Of a DNA stretch of 64,000 nt, positions 31,106 through 44,200 are shown in pieces. Under the pieces are notes generated by a model. It was not told where the DNA came from, did no database searches, and saw nothing but the letters and a program-made list of their open reading frames with translations. Origin of the DNA: Haliclona indistincta (Eukaryota; Porifera; Demospongiae; Haplosclerida; Chalinidae); contig OZ024789.1 in NCBI GenBank assembly GCA_964017065.1, positions 8,002,191 to 8,066,190 of the forward strand, read 5' to 3'. Every line of letters starts with the position of its first letter. The stretch's first letter is position 1. The position numbers and the translations under genes were made by a program.

Positions 31106-34100
31106 ATGAATGACCTCGATATAGATGAAAACGTCACGGCAACTCTCACGCCTAACCTAGGAAACAGCAAAGAAGGTCAGTCAGTCGGTGCGCGTAAACG
31201 AAAACCACGAAATCTGAATGTCATCTGTTTGTGGGTGTGGTTACTATAGGAGAAAGAGTTGAATCCGTTCCAAGACAAGTCATGAGTGCTAAAGACGATT
31301 TTCAATCTGACGAGGAGCAGGGAACTGCAGCCTTTGCTACTCCATATCACCACGAACGAGAATTTCTCTCACCTGGAGAGATTTCTGTGAGATCTCGCTC
31401 ACCAACGGAGACTGGTAGCTTCCACACAGCTGAGTCCTTAGACAGTGATCGTGACACAGAAATGGATGAAGATGAAGAGAGGGAGCAAATCGATACAATG
31501 GTGAGTGAGTGTTTTGGGCAATGATCAGAGTCAAGGACTGGCTCTGTGAAGTTATCATATAATCTGCTGTCAGGAGTGTATATGGGAGGGAGCGTTTAAC
31601 TCGTACACCCCGCATGGTAATAACCAAAACTAATGTCCACCGCTGTGCGCTATTGTTACTTAGGGGCATTTTATTGTGCATTGTGACTAGCCTATATCCT
31701 ACACGTGAATCTATGGTTCGTCCTGGTCCTATACAAATAAAAATGTGAGCATTCAGCCAGAACCACAACCGCCATCTTATGCAGCGCAAATGGCAGACTT
31801 TAGTTTTCAAGTTTGACTCTTCTTCCCTTATACACTTCTACACTATGCGCTAGAATGGAACTGAACCGGGCCGGCCCGGTTGCACAGTATTAACGCAACT
31901 GAACTGAACTGCACCATTGCGGCACACTAACCATAGGTGGGCTGCTTCCAGCACGGTTTGGTTGTGTCGGAACTTTGATCATAAAGTGTGGCATGGTTCG
32001 GTTCGTCCTTGTTCCAACGTGCAGTGTGAACGGGGTATTAGGAGCATTTTGTTGTGCATTGTGACTAGCCTATATCCTACATGTGAATCTATGGTTCATC
32101 CTGGTCCTACACTAATAAAAATGTGACAGCCAGAACCACAACTGCCATCTTATGCAGCGCAAGTAGCAGACTTTAGTTTCCAAGTTAGTTGCTTCTTCCC
32201 CTTACACCCTGTGACTGTGTATTCACTTAAAAATAACACTGTGCAGCATTCAAGTGTCAAGATCATTTGTACATACATGTATCTCTGTGGTTGTATTGCA
32301 TTTTAACCCACCACTCTAGAACAGGAATATTATACTACATGTACCACCCAACTCACTCATCTGTAAATGTAATGCTGTCACCTGGTTTTGTTGTGCTAGA
32401 AAATGTCTATGGTTATGCAGAGTTTCTGAGCTTTATCAGCCACAAGGTTCCTTCCTGGGTATGTGCGTTCCATGAGATAGCATCAGTTAGTATTGTGGAC
32501 ATTATCTAGAACTTTATATCTAGGTATTGTTTCACTGCATGGAGTAACATGCGTTATGCCTTCCACCAAGCGTTGAAGATATTCACACTGTTTTTAGAGT
32601 TGTAAGCTTCCCACCTTATTGGCGTGTCTGGGAAAGATAAAACACACTCTACAAAATAATCATTGTGTAGTTGATACAAAGCTACTCAAGATTTGCACTG
32701 CATGCACTCACATAAATACTACTACACATCACACTACTACATTGAACTAGTACTACTGTATTTCTTCTAAAAATTCGGCGCAAAATAAATAATTTCAGAT
32801 TTGCTTGCCCAATATTTGGAAGGGCATTGTGGCAGAAGTTCCAGAAGCAGCGAATAATTGGAGGTGTGACGACGAGCACGTGTTTTGAACGAGAACACGT
32901 CTACAGCTCTTTTCCATGAAGTACAGGACTTTTCACATCAGGCTGTTGTCTTACTATGACAAAGAACCGAAGCGTTTGCCGAAGTTTGATGCGTATTTCA
33001 GCGACAAGGTGCCGAATCTTTAGAAGAAATACCGTACTCAGAGAGATTGAATTTGATTTCAAAAAGCTTCCAGGTATAAATTCATTATAGCATATAGAGT
33101 GTGACTAAATGCGTTCAGTTGTACATGTGTATCTGTTGCCTTTATTCACACAATGGATCAGAGACTGAGCACAGTCTCTTGAACAATACAAGAAGCCTGC
33201 AGCCTGCACATAACATTGTCTAATAATATGGGGAATGTAGCTTGATGGTTATATAATAGTTAGACAGCGCATCCGAGGATCTACGCGATTTAGAAGCCCG
33301 AGAGCCATTGCTATATAGCGTCCGAGCGTAGCGAGGGCACTATGGTAACGGCGCAAGGGCTTCTACATCGCGTAGATCCGATTGGATGGGCTGTCTAACT
33401 GATTTAGACCATAGCAACAGCAAACAGAAACGACGAGCAAGGACACGCGAGCGCTGTTAAAATTATTCAGTAGAACTCCGCGCACAGAACCGTAATCTGC
33501 ACTGTGTGGCGGGATTCTATTATGAGATTTATAGACCCGCAGCTACGCAACCTGGTTGGTCAACATCGCTTAGCTGTGGTCTAAAGTTAGCTTAAGTCCC
33601 CATATTCTGTATTATCTTGCCAAAGCTAACAGTTGTGATGTGTTAATACTATAACTTTAACAGTAACTAAAGGTTGTTGTGTTCACTTACCATTTTTTCC
33701 TCTATTAAAAGCCCGGGTGTTTATATGTAGGTTATACACCGAGGTAGAGGTGTATATGAGAAGCCTGAGGAATCCAAATTCACATATACACAGAAAACCG
33801 AGGTTTATAACCGGTTTAATGTATGATTTGACTTACCTTGAAGGAAAATAGCACTCTTGTACCAGCGAGCTACCCGAAACGGCGCAGAACATACAAATAG
33901 CGTGATAAACAGCGCTTATTTTGCTGCCTAGTGTGCGGTGGCACAATGTTTTCACACTCGCCAACGCACAGGTAAATACGCGAATTTGGATACCTCATTA
34001 CATCAAAGACTTATCATAGTTTAATTTTAAAGAGGCTTTTGGGAGAAAAATTCTCCCTAAAAATAAAAATAACTCGCCAACCAGAACTCGAACCAGCGAC

Positions 34101-36428
34101 CTTCACAGGCGACTGCTCAAAATTGAAATGAAATTTTTGCTTACTTATTTCGTTATTAGACACCCGGTGACTATTCAAACATCAACATTATAGTACATGT
34201 TGCTTATGGTTTACAGTTTACACAACTGGTCAGTGATGTGTGCAATTTGGTATATTCACATACAGCGGTTTCACTGTTTCTTGCAATCTAAAAGCGTCAA
34301 CCGTAGAGCGTAAACCGTGGTCAATCTGAATCAAGCAATGTAATAAACCTTCCAAATAAGGCATGGATCACGCTTTTCGCTTTTGTGGCTGTTGCAAGGA
34401 GTAATAAAACCGCTGTAGTAATAACAGCCAGCTAGTGTCCACATGCACAGTGTTCTCTCCAATTTTAACAAACATTATCAAATCTGGAATGGATACAGTC
34501 TGTAACCAAACCAAATACCGTATAGCGGGAAAATTTTCGCAGGAGAAAAGTTTCGCGAATAGCCTGTAATTCGCAAAAATAGAGCATTTCGCAAATAATA
34601 TTTTCGCGAATGAGCGCTATTGCCCCATCTTTGTCAATAAAAAAAAAACAAGACATTCACGGATAATATTTCCGCGAATAGCCTGTACTCGCGAAATTCG
34701 CAAAAAATTTTCTCCCGCGAAAATTTCCCTCTATATGGTAATTCACAAGATGGTGCATAATCTTGAGATACAGTAGCACCACTCAAGAACAGCCCAATGA
34801 GAACACTGGTACACCAGACATGCCTGTCTCTTATGGTGTGATTTGTAACGGACATGTGCCCAATTCCTTGTCTTGCTCTAGCTGGTCTTGTGGGCAAGGA
34901 GCACTACTCATCTACACATGTACTAGATATTATTTAGAGTAGATAAACAGCTTCTATGGCCCTTTGAAATGTTTACCATACGAAAATGACAAAAAGTTAT
35001 AACGCATTATTAATTTTCATGCTTAGAAAAGTTTAATACTAATACTCTGCTCAGTCTTAAGATGTTTCTGAGGTACTTGTATCATATATGTTATTATTCT
35101 ACAGGCTCTCATTGCTGGTAGTGGTAGAGAGAAGAAACCATTACCTCCTTCAACCCGCTCCCCAGTCTCCAGGCAGCTCCCCCCTCAACCACAGCTGTAT
35201 GACCTACCAGCAGGCTATGAAGACCAACCCAAGCTAGCCACCAGAGAAGAGAGCATTGAACCGTTACAAGAAAAGGAACCTATCCCAATGGATTCACGTA
35301 GTAAGCTGACGCATACTTGCATAGCTAGGTCGTAGTTTACTAGTTCACAGCACCATAATCAACTTTCGAAAATTTGTGACTTACAGTTCTCTAAGACTAA
35401 GTACTAGCAGGAGCTTACCATTCCAAGCAGAGTACAACTGTGGAAAAACAGAAAATATTCAAAATAATGGGGCCGCTAAAATTTATACAGCCTCAACTTC
35501 ACGCATGGTCGTACGGCTTATACATAATAATTATGGAGTTTTTCAACACGCCAAGCAGTGGAAATAACTATTTTGTGTTATTACCGTTGCACTATTTGAA
35601 TTTTTGTACACTCCTTGGAATGATAAACTCCTGAGCACAACAGTAAAATAGCGGATAGCTGCAAATGCTGCTGCAAGAATTGTAAAAGTGACAGTTTGTT
35701 GCACTATAAGCTACACATGTGCACGTGTGATCCAAACAGGATGCATTCAAGCACTTCTGAAACGAAGGTTTAGTAAAAGTCCTCCGTTATCATAATATTT
35801 TTATCATTCAAACTGTACATCAGAACCAACATTTTGCATGCTAGCTAGCTAGCTACCTCTTTCTATTAGTCAGTCCCACCTTCACCAAGCAATGTAGTAA
35901 GTAGCGTCAGTCCCACCTTCACCAAGCAATGTAGTAAGTATCGTCAGTCCCACCTTCACCAAGCAATGTAGTAAGTAGCGTCAGCCCCACCTTCACCAAG
36001 CAATGTAGTAAGTAGCGTCAGTCCCACCTTCACCAAGCAATGTAGTAAGTAGCGTCAGTCCCACCTTCACCAAGCAATGTAGTAAGTAGCGTCAGTCCCA
36101 CCTTTACCAAGCAATGTAGTAAGTAGCGTCAGCCCCACCTTCACCAAGCAATGCAGTAAGTCAGTGCAGTTAACATTAGAGAGAGGGGCCGCCATGATCA
36201 ATTCGGGTGTTTTTATTGCAAGCTAGTTGTTGAGCTGTTTTCCTGTCTGTTTCTTCAGGTTATCGTACTCCATACAACTCTAATCAGCCTCCACGTGCGG
36301 ACCCTGTCAGAAGAGCTACTCCCCAAGAAACCACACCCCTTTTACCACCACCTGCCGCGTCTGCTCACGCTAGACAACAGCAGCAGCAACAACAATCTAA
36401 CGAACGAGGTTGTTGTACAATAATTTAA
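31106..36428 (+). CDS. Proline-rich acidic protein with C-terminal CaaX box
   Basis: Four exons (31106-31175, 31250-31500, 35105-35300, 36259-36428) join in phases 1, 0 and 1 to give 228 aa. The N-terminal half is acidic and Ser/Thr-rich (SLDSDRDTEMDEDEEREQ). The centre has Pro-rich stretches and tyrosines in YDLPAGYEDQP. The end has a Gln run and finishes GCCTII. The last four residues, CTII, fit a CaaX prenylation signal, with an adjacent Cys that could be palmitoylated, so it is probably anchored to the inner membrane face. No known family was recognised. Phosphorylatable Tyr and Pro motifs suit an adaptor or substrate of SH2/WW/SH3 proteins; the neighbouring convergent gene encodes SH2 and WW domains. 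Confidence 0.75.
31642..32206. repeat. Direct repeat of ~175 bp (31642-31822 and 32028-32206)
   Basis: Both copies share TTGTGCATTGTGACTAGCCT and CATCTTATGCAGCGCAA with scattered differences. Intronic and non-coding. Confidence 0.75.
33261..33397. mobile_element. 137-bp hairpin MITE
   Basis: TAGACAG/CTGTCTA ends and internal arms GGATCTACGCGATTTAGAAG versus its near-complement fold into one stem. The DNA that follows it also occurs at 5205-5325. Confidence 0.65.
34060..34130 (-). other. tRNA-like remnant with B-box
   Basis: On the minus strand, GGTTCGAGTTC is an excellent pol III B-box/T-arm, followed by a plausible 3' acceptor half. A matching 5' half and anticodon arm are not convincing, so this is more likely a SINE or tRNA fragment than a functional tRNA gene. 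Confidence 0.3.
34518..34738. mobile_element. CCGTATAGCGGG MITE (TA-flanked)
   Basis: Termini CCGTATAGCGGGAAAATTTT and the near-complement ending CCCTCTATATGG are flanked by TA on both sides, as for Tc1/mariner-type insertion. The interior repeats TTCGCGAATA motifs. Non-autonomous. Confidence 0.7.
35871..36158. repeat. 37-bp minisatellite, about eight copies
   Basis: The unit begins CAGTCCCACCTTCACCAAGC and repeats head-to-tail with few substitutions. It ends about 100 bp before the last exon of the CaaX-protein gene, so it may affect splicing of that intron. Confidence 0.9.
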
Positions 36429-36453
36429 GACTTTTCAAAATGTGACACTGAAG

Positions 36454-36459
36454 AATAAA
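36454..36459 (+). terminator. AATAAA polyadenylation signal, CaaX-protein gene
   Basis: AATAAA lies 26 bp past the TAA stop. It converges with the opposite signal at 36742-36747. Confidence 0.6.
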
Positions 36460-36741
36460 ACTGTTTATTAATTAATCACAAAACATTATGCAACATACAG
36501 TGTATTATAATACAAACATGCATTTTTGTCTAATAAAAATTACTACACAGGAATAAATTTTTATTGAAATAAAAATCAGAGCACAAGTCAAAATAGTGCG
36601 GGTGATGAATGTTAAATTATTGCCAATGTCAAAATTTTTGTTTTCACTAGAGAATTAATGAAGCACACAGAACAACAAGTATTGTCGTACAATTTCTAAG
36701 AACAGATTCAACATCTGTGTTGTTATAATAATAAGAGCTGA

Positions 36742-36747
36742 TTTATT
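36742..36747 (-). terminator. AATAAA polyadenylation signal, SH2/WW gene
   Basis: AATAAA on the minus strand lies about 35 bp past the stop codon at 36783. Confidence 0.6.
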
Positions 36748-36782
36748 GGGATATCCAAGAGTATACTAAGTTATACTGAGCA

Positions 36783-38244
36783 TCAGTCGTCGTCATCCCA
36801 TTCGTCCATTTCATCAAAATCTTCGTCATCGGATTCTTCCATTGCGCTTCGTATGGAGGTTAGTCGTTGATCAATGGCGCTAGACAAGAGGTCGCCCATA
36901 CCACCGGAACTCTTTGGAGGTGGGGGTAAATCTGACTCCAACCTCTTCTTCAACAAACTCTTCCCCTTCATCAAGTCACTAGCATCGAAGGGACGTCCAC
37001 TGCTGCTCGGATCAACTGGCGGTGGTCTTGATTTGCTGGGCATTGTCTTTGCCCGGGGTGGCTGCTGAGAGGAAAGAGTTGGAGGAAGAGGCGGAGGAGG
37101 AACTCCAACGGCGGGAGGAGGTGGGGGTGGAGGTGGGCCTCCACCGGCAGGTGGTGGTGGTGGTGGCACAGCTTCCGTCATGATAATGGGCGGAGGAGGA
37201 GGAGCTGGGGGACCTTTACTAGGCAGAGGAGGCATGCCAGCAGGTTCGTTGCTCTCCATCTGATGTCGTCCAAATGAAGGTGGAGCAAAATTGTTAGTTG
37301 GTTCTTTAGGAGGAAGAAAGGGCATGGGCTTGTCGTCCTTGGGTGGAAGAGGAGGCATATCCTTAGCGGGTAAAGGAGGGATATCTTTGACAGGCAAACG
37401 TGGTATATCCTTTGCAGGTAAGGGTGGCATCTCTCTGTCCCTGGTGGGTACAGGAGGCATCTCTCTGTCTCTGGTTGGCAAGGGCGGCATGTCTTTTGCA
37501 GGTAAAGGCGGCATGTCTCTGCCTCTGCCTGGTAAAGATCTGCTGGGCATATTATCTCTGGTTGGAAGAGGCGGATCCTTGGCAGGCAGAGGAGGCATAC
37601 CTCCTCTTGGATCATTTCTCGGGGGCAAGGTAGGTAGTGGACGAGTGCGAGATTGAGAAGAAGGCTCTCTGCTAGGTAGAGAAGGAGCGTCATTTCTTGG
37701 AAACTGCCTAGGCATTGTAGCCGCAGGTCCAGGCGAAGGCTCTTTGTGAGGAAGCATAGGTGGAGGACCTCTGGAAGGCGATATGTCCTTAGGAGGGAGT
37801 TCTGGTAAGGGACGATCACGTCTACCACCTAACCGAGGACTCACAGAAGCTCCTCTTCTTTGTGTCATTGGGTCTGGTATAGTGCTGACTGAATGTGGAC
37901 GAGGTCTTGGTTCTCCTGGCTGTGGTGGGCCTTTTGGACGATCCCACACAGTCTGTTTCGTAAGAGGATTGTGGAAATAAGTGCGTTTGTAGTTTTCGTC
38001 AAAAAATTCCACCCAAGGTGCCGGAAGAGCATTGGAAACAGGAGAGAGGAGTGAATTATTAGAAAAAGGAATTGGATTAGTGAGATATATCTTTGCTCCT
38101 GGCTTTGCTTTGCTTTTCAAAGGCATATTTCGATGAGTTTCAATGAGTTCGCGAACTGAAGAATACTTTCGTCGAGGAGTGACGTAAAGCTGACCATCTG
38201 TCTTGTCAGAGTTAATCTTGAAATTGAGCGTTGAGCCTTGACAA
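36783..38244 (-). CDS. Exon 7: SH2 end, WW, proline-rich repeats, CA tail
   Basis: The exon begins at the acceptor CTCTCACAG, 118 bp upstream of the first in-frame ATG; including those bases restores the SH2 C-terminal half. The WW domain has both Trp and the final Pro. At least ten [15 protein letters not shown]-type repeats follow, then PPPPP runs. The stop follows DEWDDDD. Shadow frames on the opposite strand are Gly-rich complements of this exon. Confidence 0.85.
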
Positions 38245-41200
38245 CTGTGAGAGTGTGTGTTGGTGTGTGAGTGAGTGAGTGAGTGAGTGTGTGAGTGAGT
38301 GTGTGAGTGAGTGAGTTAGTGAGTGAGTGAGTGAGTGAGTGGGTGGGTGAGTGAGTGTAAAAGAATGAGAGGAAAATCAGTAATGACAAAGGAATTCTTT
38401 ACAGTGTGTGATAGACTGCAATTATGACTAGAAAATAAGGTCAATCGTTGAGCAGCGCCATATCCACCAACAGAATTAAGCAGATTGTCATACAACCTAA
38501 GTGAGGGAGTGTCCTTGGGACTATCCCAACATCTATGCTTAAATTCCAAATCAACATCAGGACAATAAGATTATTTATTATTACGGAATGAATGCTCTTT
38601 GTCCAAGATGTCTTAAAATAGATTTTATTAAAGTGGATTCAAAACTGCATGTGTACTGTACTCAGTGGTAGATAGTGCAAGCTACTCGCCATATGATGCA
38701 CGCAGTTTTCAATCAGAAAATGAGATAATACCTGAAACTTGGACACAACATACATGTATTTAGTACAGGCACAAATGCATCACCAGTTTACTTCTGAGAT
38801 AAAACACAGCTCAGTGCATCCTTTACTGTCTCACTGGTGTCCCAATTACTGTACAGCATAATTTTCAAAGGATTTATAATTATTTTAAAAATTCTAGTAC
38901 CATTCGCAAAAAATTAGAGACACAAAATTTATACACAAACATAGCAATTTTTCACAAAAATATATCCTGTTTGGTGTCAATTGAGCGAATTTTAGAAAAG
39001 GGGTCACTTCTCTCTCATGTACTTTCCGAACGCACGCATGTTTTCAACTTGCTGTCATTCATCCAAATTTGGTACCATGGCTCTAAAATTTGATATACAT
39101 GTACAGCATGTGCATATACAAAAAAATTTCATTGAGTTTCAGTAATGTTTGACCAGCCGAGTAGCAGCCATTTGAAAACAGGCGCGCGTTCAACAATTGC
39201 AGGAGCGAAGTGACCCCTTTTCTCAAATCCGCTCACAAATTAGATTCCTATGAAAATTATGACCTATACAGGTTCAAGTAACCAAGACACCCACACACAA
39301 ATCTCATGTGTCACTTTCTGCATGTTATATTATTTCGTAGGATGTCTGTTCTAAGAGCGGTAGGTGGTGGGTACATGTCCTGCTGTGTGTGTGACTTACA
39401 TTACAGAGATGGTGAACAGCCCATGACTGGACAAACTTGGTCTGACAAGATAAGAGCCTTCTTGGTTAATGTATGCTTGCATCAATCGACTGACCTGTTA
39501 TGAACAAAGAATACAAAATTTAAATCGAATTCTAAATTCTAGAGACTGCTGGTTCAATTCTATCTGTTAGTGCAGTACGTTGCATTGCTCTATGACTAGA
39601 AGTCAGCTTATACAGTATGTAGTACAGTGAAACCTGCTCAATAAGACCACCCTTGGGATCAAAATTTGTGGTCATATTAGAGAGTAGAGAGACGCCTTTT
39701 CTCAAATCACTGTACTTAGTGCAGGCACATAAAATCATGTATAAAAGTCACATAAAATCATGTATAAAATCATGTATAAAAGTCACATAAAATCATCATG
39801 TATAAAATGATTGAAAATTGTGGTCTAATTATAGACTAGAGGTGGTCTTATTACACAAGCGGTCCTTAAGACAGGTTTCACTGTATGTCACATAGTAGCA
39901 GTATTGAATTTAATTTGATTAGGTCACAATGCAAGAAAGACGAAAACCAGTCACAACAGATCTACAATAACATGCAAGTAAGCAATAACGGTTTAGTTCA
40001 TGAGACGAACCACTCGGAATTGAGTCTAGAACTACTCGGAATTGTGTCTAGAACCACTCGGAATTGAGTCCAGAGACAGGTTCACCTCGTGCTTTACTAG
40101 GCCTAGTCTTGTCTTCCATACAACATTCCAACCATGCTTCTAATATTTATTGTGGTTATGATTGATATTTTAGAATAATCAGTCTAGGATCTGGTATCAC
40201 ACAGATTACATAAGAACAGATAATAACCACTTTGTGATGAGTGGTCAGACACATGTCACAGCGACCAAAGGACCCATATCAAATTTTAGTGGTTTGAGTA
40301 CTTTTAGTACTAGAATAATAATTTTAGTACAATTTAGTACTAGAATAACTACACTGTACATGTGTAATTATGTTCTTTTTTGCACCATCTTGTCCTACCT
40401 TTCAAAATCAGCATTTGGGGATAGCACAGAACAATAATTAGAACTGAAAACTAAACTATAAAAATGCAACTGTGAGCAAGAAGTCTACCCTCTCTATCTC
40501 TCTCTCTCTGTAGAAGCTTTGCAGGTAGCCCGATAGAAGACCATGAACTCCCTCCAGTGTGGAATCATGTGTTCCGGGTACCAAAGGACAAACACAAGCA
40601 TTATTTGACCTATCATATTACAGAAAACTAAATTATAAAATGCAGCAACAGGCAAACATTATTTGACCTATCATGTTACAGCAGCAGCAGCATCCCATGA
40701 ACAAACCAGACAGGACACTACAAACCAGTTTATCAGATGCAAGTAACTGCCAGGTGAGCACAAACTGGTTTTTCAGGAAGTGCTAACTGCAAGAGTAGCA
40801 GCACTATCAGCATGGCTAGTACAAACAGTTTACATAAGCTGGCAGGTCAATGTTGGCCCAACAGAGAAACTCGTGGAATCAACACATGAAAGAGACTCAG
40901 CTGATAATGGACACAATGTAATCACATTTAGCTCCAATTAGCTATCACAGCAAGGGCTTGCAGAGGACACAGTGAGACTACAGGGATTTTCTGTCTCTTC
41001 CTGTAGTGAAGCGATAAGCGTAGACCTTTACCTTCGTACACTAATACAGTTTTACCAAGGGCTTATCGAGCAGCGAAGAAATAACTGCCACGGAGGGGTT
41101 CGATAAGCCCTTGGTTTACATTATATGCTCAGTCTCTGTGAAGACAACAGTGACTACAGAGACTGAACACGTTATAAAGGTGACACACTGTAACTTTACA

Positions 41201-44200
41201 ATGATATTTTAAACCACACCTTTCACTGCTTGGTTCAAAATAGGGAAAGCATTAAAAAGCATAATACACATTGTACGTCATGTATTTCAATTTTAAATCC
41301 TACAAAAAAAATAGGAATTGGTGTAAAGTGTAGACTTGGGTAGGTCCCCACACATATACCAAGAACTTTATTTTACTACTCCTCATGAGTCACACCTCAT
41401 CACAGACCATGATCACATGTTACACACACACCACACCTTGACCTTGACTAAACGCTGCCCGTACGGGTCACACGTCCCCTCAAATGAGAGGAATGAGCAA
41501 TAGACACGTATCTGCATTCGTATAGCTCACCACATGTGTCTGTGCATTCGTGTAGCCTTGGTAACAGCACTTATACACATACGTGTCTGCATTTGTGTAG
41601 CTTTGCTAACAGCACGTACACACATCACACGTGTCTGCATTGTCTGTGCATTCGTGTAGCCTTGGTCACAGCACTTATACACATACGTGTCTGCATTCGT
41701 GTAGCCTTGGTAACACAAATAGACAGCTTTGCTGTGTAACATGTGCTTCCTGCTGTCTTATTATGAAATTCATAAAAATTACTCAATGATATAATCTGGG
41801 TAAACTTCTCAAGTACAACAGAAAGAGGTTACAATTTAATTGGGATTGCCTTACTAAAAATGCATAATAGTCTTGGTTTTAAAAATATAAGCACATGCGT
41901 CAGTATGTCTGGGATTATTATTCTGACCTTTGATGCTTTGATGCTGTATTACTAGTAATGACGCTCTGGCACTTGTATGAGGCTTCTGCTTTATTTACAA
42001 TCACACTGTTATGGTCTCCCAACATTGTACAAATCAAAATTAAATTGTGACCTAATAATTGCGAAAAGGTGTATTTTGTTGTCAGAAATATTTGAACACA
42101 TGTCTGTAATCAAAATGGCTGTTTCTCAGACAAATGAAGCACAAATTTACCCACACACTAATTTTCAACTATGTTTAAATCATGTTTCTGTTGTTACCAA
42201 GGCTACGCATAAGCAACTTTGTAACAATGCGCCGGTATCATTTTGACCATAACCTGACTTTGTGGCTGGAATAATGATTGATGAAGGGACAAAGGATTGG
42301 TGTTGTGGGACGTGGGATGGTCTTTGATACAACTGTTACCATGACAATTAATCTACTGGTAACTAAGTGTAAGTAAGGTCAATTGCTCTAACAGCAATTT
42401 CCAAGAATAATTACTATCCTAGTACCCACTTGAAAACCAAGCCAGCCCAGAATAGCTTTGTTCTCAATATTTTCAATAATCGTACTTTTAAAAAGCATTA
42501 CTCAAAAATTTTTTAATAAAATGTTATTTTTAAAATGTAAAAAATTACAAAGATAACTAAGGGCTGGCTGGCATGGTACTGAAGTGTCTGGAGTAACATA
42601 CAATACATGTATAGTACAATCTGAAGGTCATTTGCTGAGTACAGACATCTCACTACCTCGCAATAGTGATTGTCTGTACTGAACAAGGCTGATGTGATCA
42701 AATGAGTTCCAAGAAAACTCATCCCACACACATTGAAATTAAATGTCCACGAAAGGAGCATGGATTATTAGTGGGAATTACACCTTGAGCATAACCACTG
42801 ACCACAAATGACGTGTGGACTGGAGTAGATCTTATGATGAGGACAGCAGACATGCTGAATGTAGGGACTGAATTGAGCAAATGTCTCACAGCACAATATG
42901 GTTAATAGTGTAATGCAACATTCTACCTATGGAGCGGAACCACTCAACTGAAACAATAAAATGTGCATTCTGTGGAACCTCAAAAGTTTATGATGTCACT
43001 TGGTTGTAACAGACAATAGTTACACTATAAGTCTAGACAACATATTCAATCAATCCCTTTCGAGAAAATACCACTACTGCTCTATAGCAGACACTCCTAA
43101 TTTAGTAAATCTTGCTTTATACTGTCTATACACAACAAACCACTGAGTTACTGCTCTATAGCAGACACTAGTCCTGATTGAGTGAATCTTGCTTTATACT
43201 GTACACAACAAACCACTGAGTTACTGCTCTATAGCAGACACTAGTCCTGATTGAGTGAATCTTGCTTTATACTGTCTATACACAACAAACCACTGAGTTA
43301 CTGCTCTATAGCAGACACTAGTCCTGATTGAGTGAATCTTGCTTTATACTGTACACAACAAACCACTGAGTTACTGCTCTATAGCAGACACTAGTCCTAA
43401 TTTAGTAAATCTTGCTTTATACTGTCTATACACAACAAACCACTGAGTTACTGCTCTATAGCAGACACTAGTCCTGATTGAGTGAATCTTACTTTATACT
43501 GTACACAACAAACCACTGAGTTACTGCTCTATAGCAGACACTGGTCCTGATTGAGTGAATCTTGCTTTATACTGTACACAACAAACCACTGAGTTACTGC
43601 TCTATAGCAGACACTAGTCCTGATTGAGTGAATCTTGCTTTATACTGTACACAACAAACCACTGAGTTACTGCTCTATAGCAGATACTAGTCCTAATTTT
43701 ATTTTAGTGAATCTTGCTTTATACTATACACAACAAACCACTGAGTTACTGCTCTATAGCAGATACTAGTCCTAATTTTATTTTAGTGAATCTTGCTTTA
43801 TACTATACACAACAAACCACTGAGTTACTGCTCTATAGCAGACACTAGTCCTGATTGAGTGAATCTTGCTTTATACTATACACAACAAACCACTGAGTTA
43901 CTAGTCCTGATTGAGTACTTTATACTGTACAAAACAAACCACTGAGCTACTGCTCTATAGCAGACACTAGTCCTGATTGAGTGAATCATGCTTTGACCAA
44001 AACCTGGTCAAATGGTTTAACCTGCACAGCCAGCATAATAAGACAATTATTCATCGTCGATAGGGAGTGCTGGGAAGATGATCATCCCACCAAATGCTAC
44101 CAAAGAGAATGTAAACTTGTTAATACACATCGCAACTGCATCAAATATTAACTCTTTGAACTCTTCTCAACAAAGACAAAACAACTATTATTCCCAGAAG

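Larger units (their letters stand above)
32520..35104. other. Large intron 2 of the CaaX-protein gene
   Basis: Apart from the hairpin elements at 33261-33397 and 34518-34738 and a tRNA-like remnant near 34060, no gene is visible. A weak inverted pair, CCCGGGTGTTTA near 33712 and AGACACCCGG near 34158, may bound an old element. Confidence 0.6.

Noticed and set aside
34060..34130. Functional tRNA gene
   Set aside because: Only the T-arm/B-box side is convincing; no complete cloverleaf with anticodon stem could be drawn.
35871..36158. CRISPR-like array
   Set aside because: The 37-bp units are directly adjacent with no unique spacers, and the host is eukaryotic. It is a minisatellite.
36783..38126. 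Intronless 447-aa WW protein starting at the first ATG
   Set aside because: The 118 bp upstream continue the frame into the C-terminal half of an SH2 domain with a good acceptor, matching an upstream exon of the right phase. The ATG is internal.
44048..44095. Possible terminal exon of the SH2 gene (HLVG stop or [15 protein letters not shown] stop)
   Set aside because: Joining exon 5 directly to 39400-39494 restores a full SH2 domain, which explains exon 5 better than early termination.
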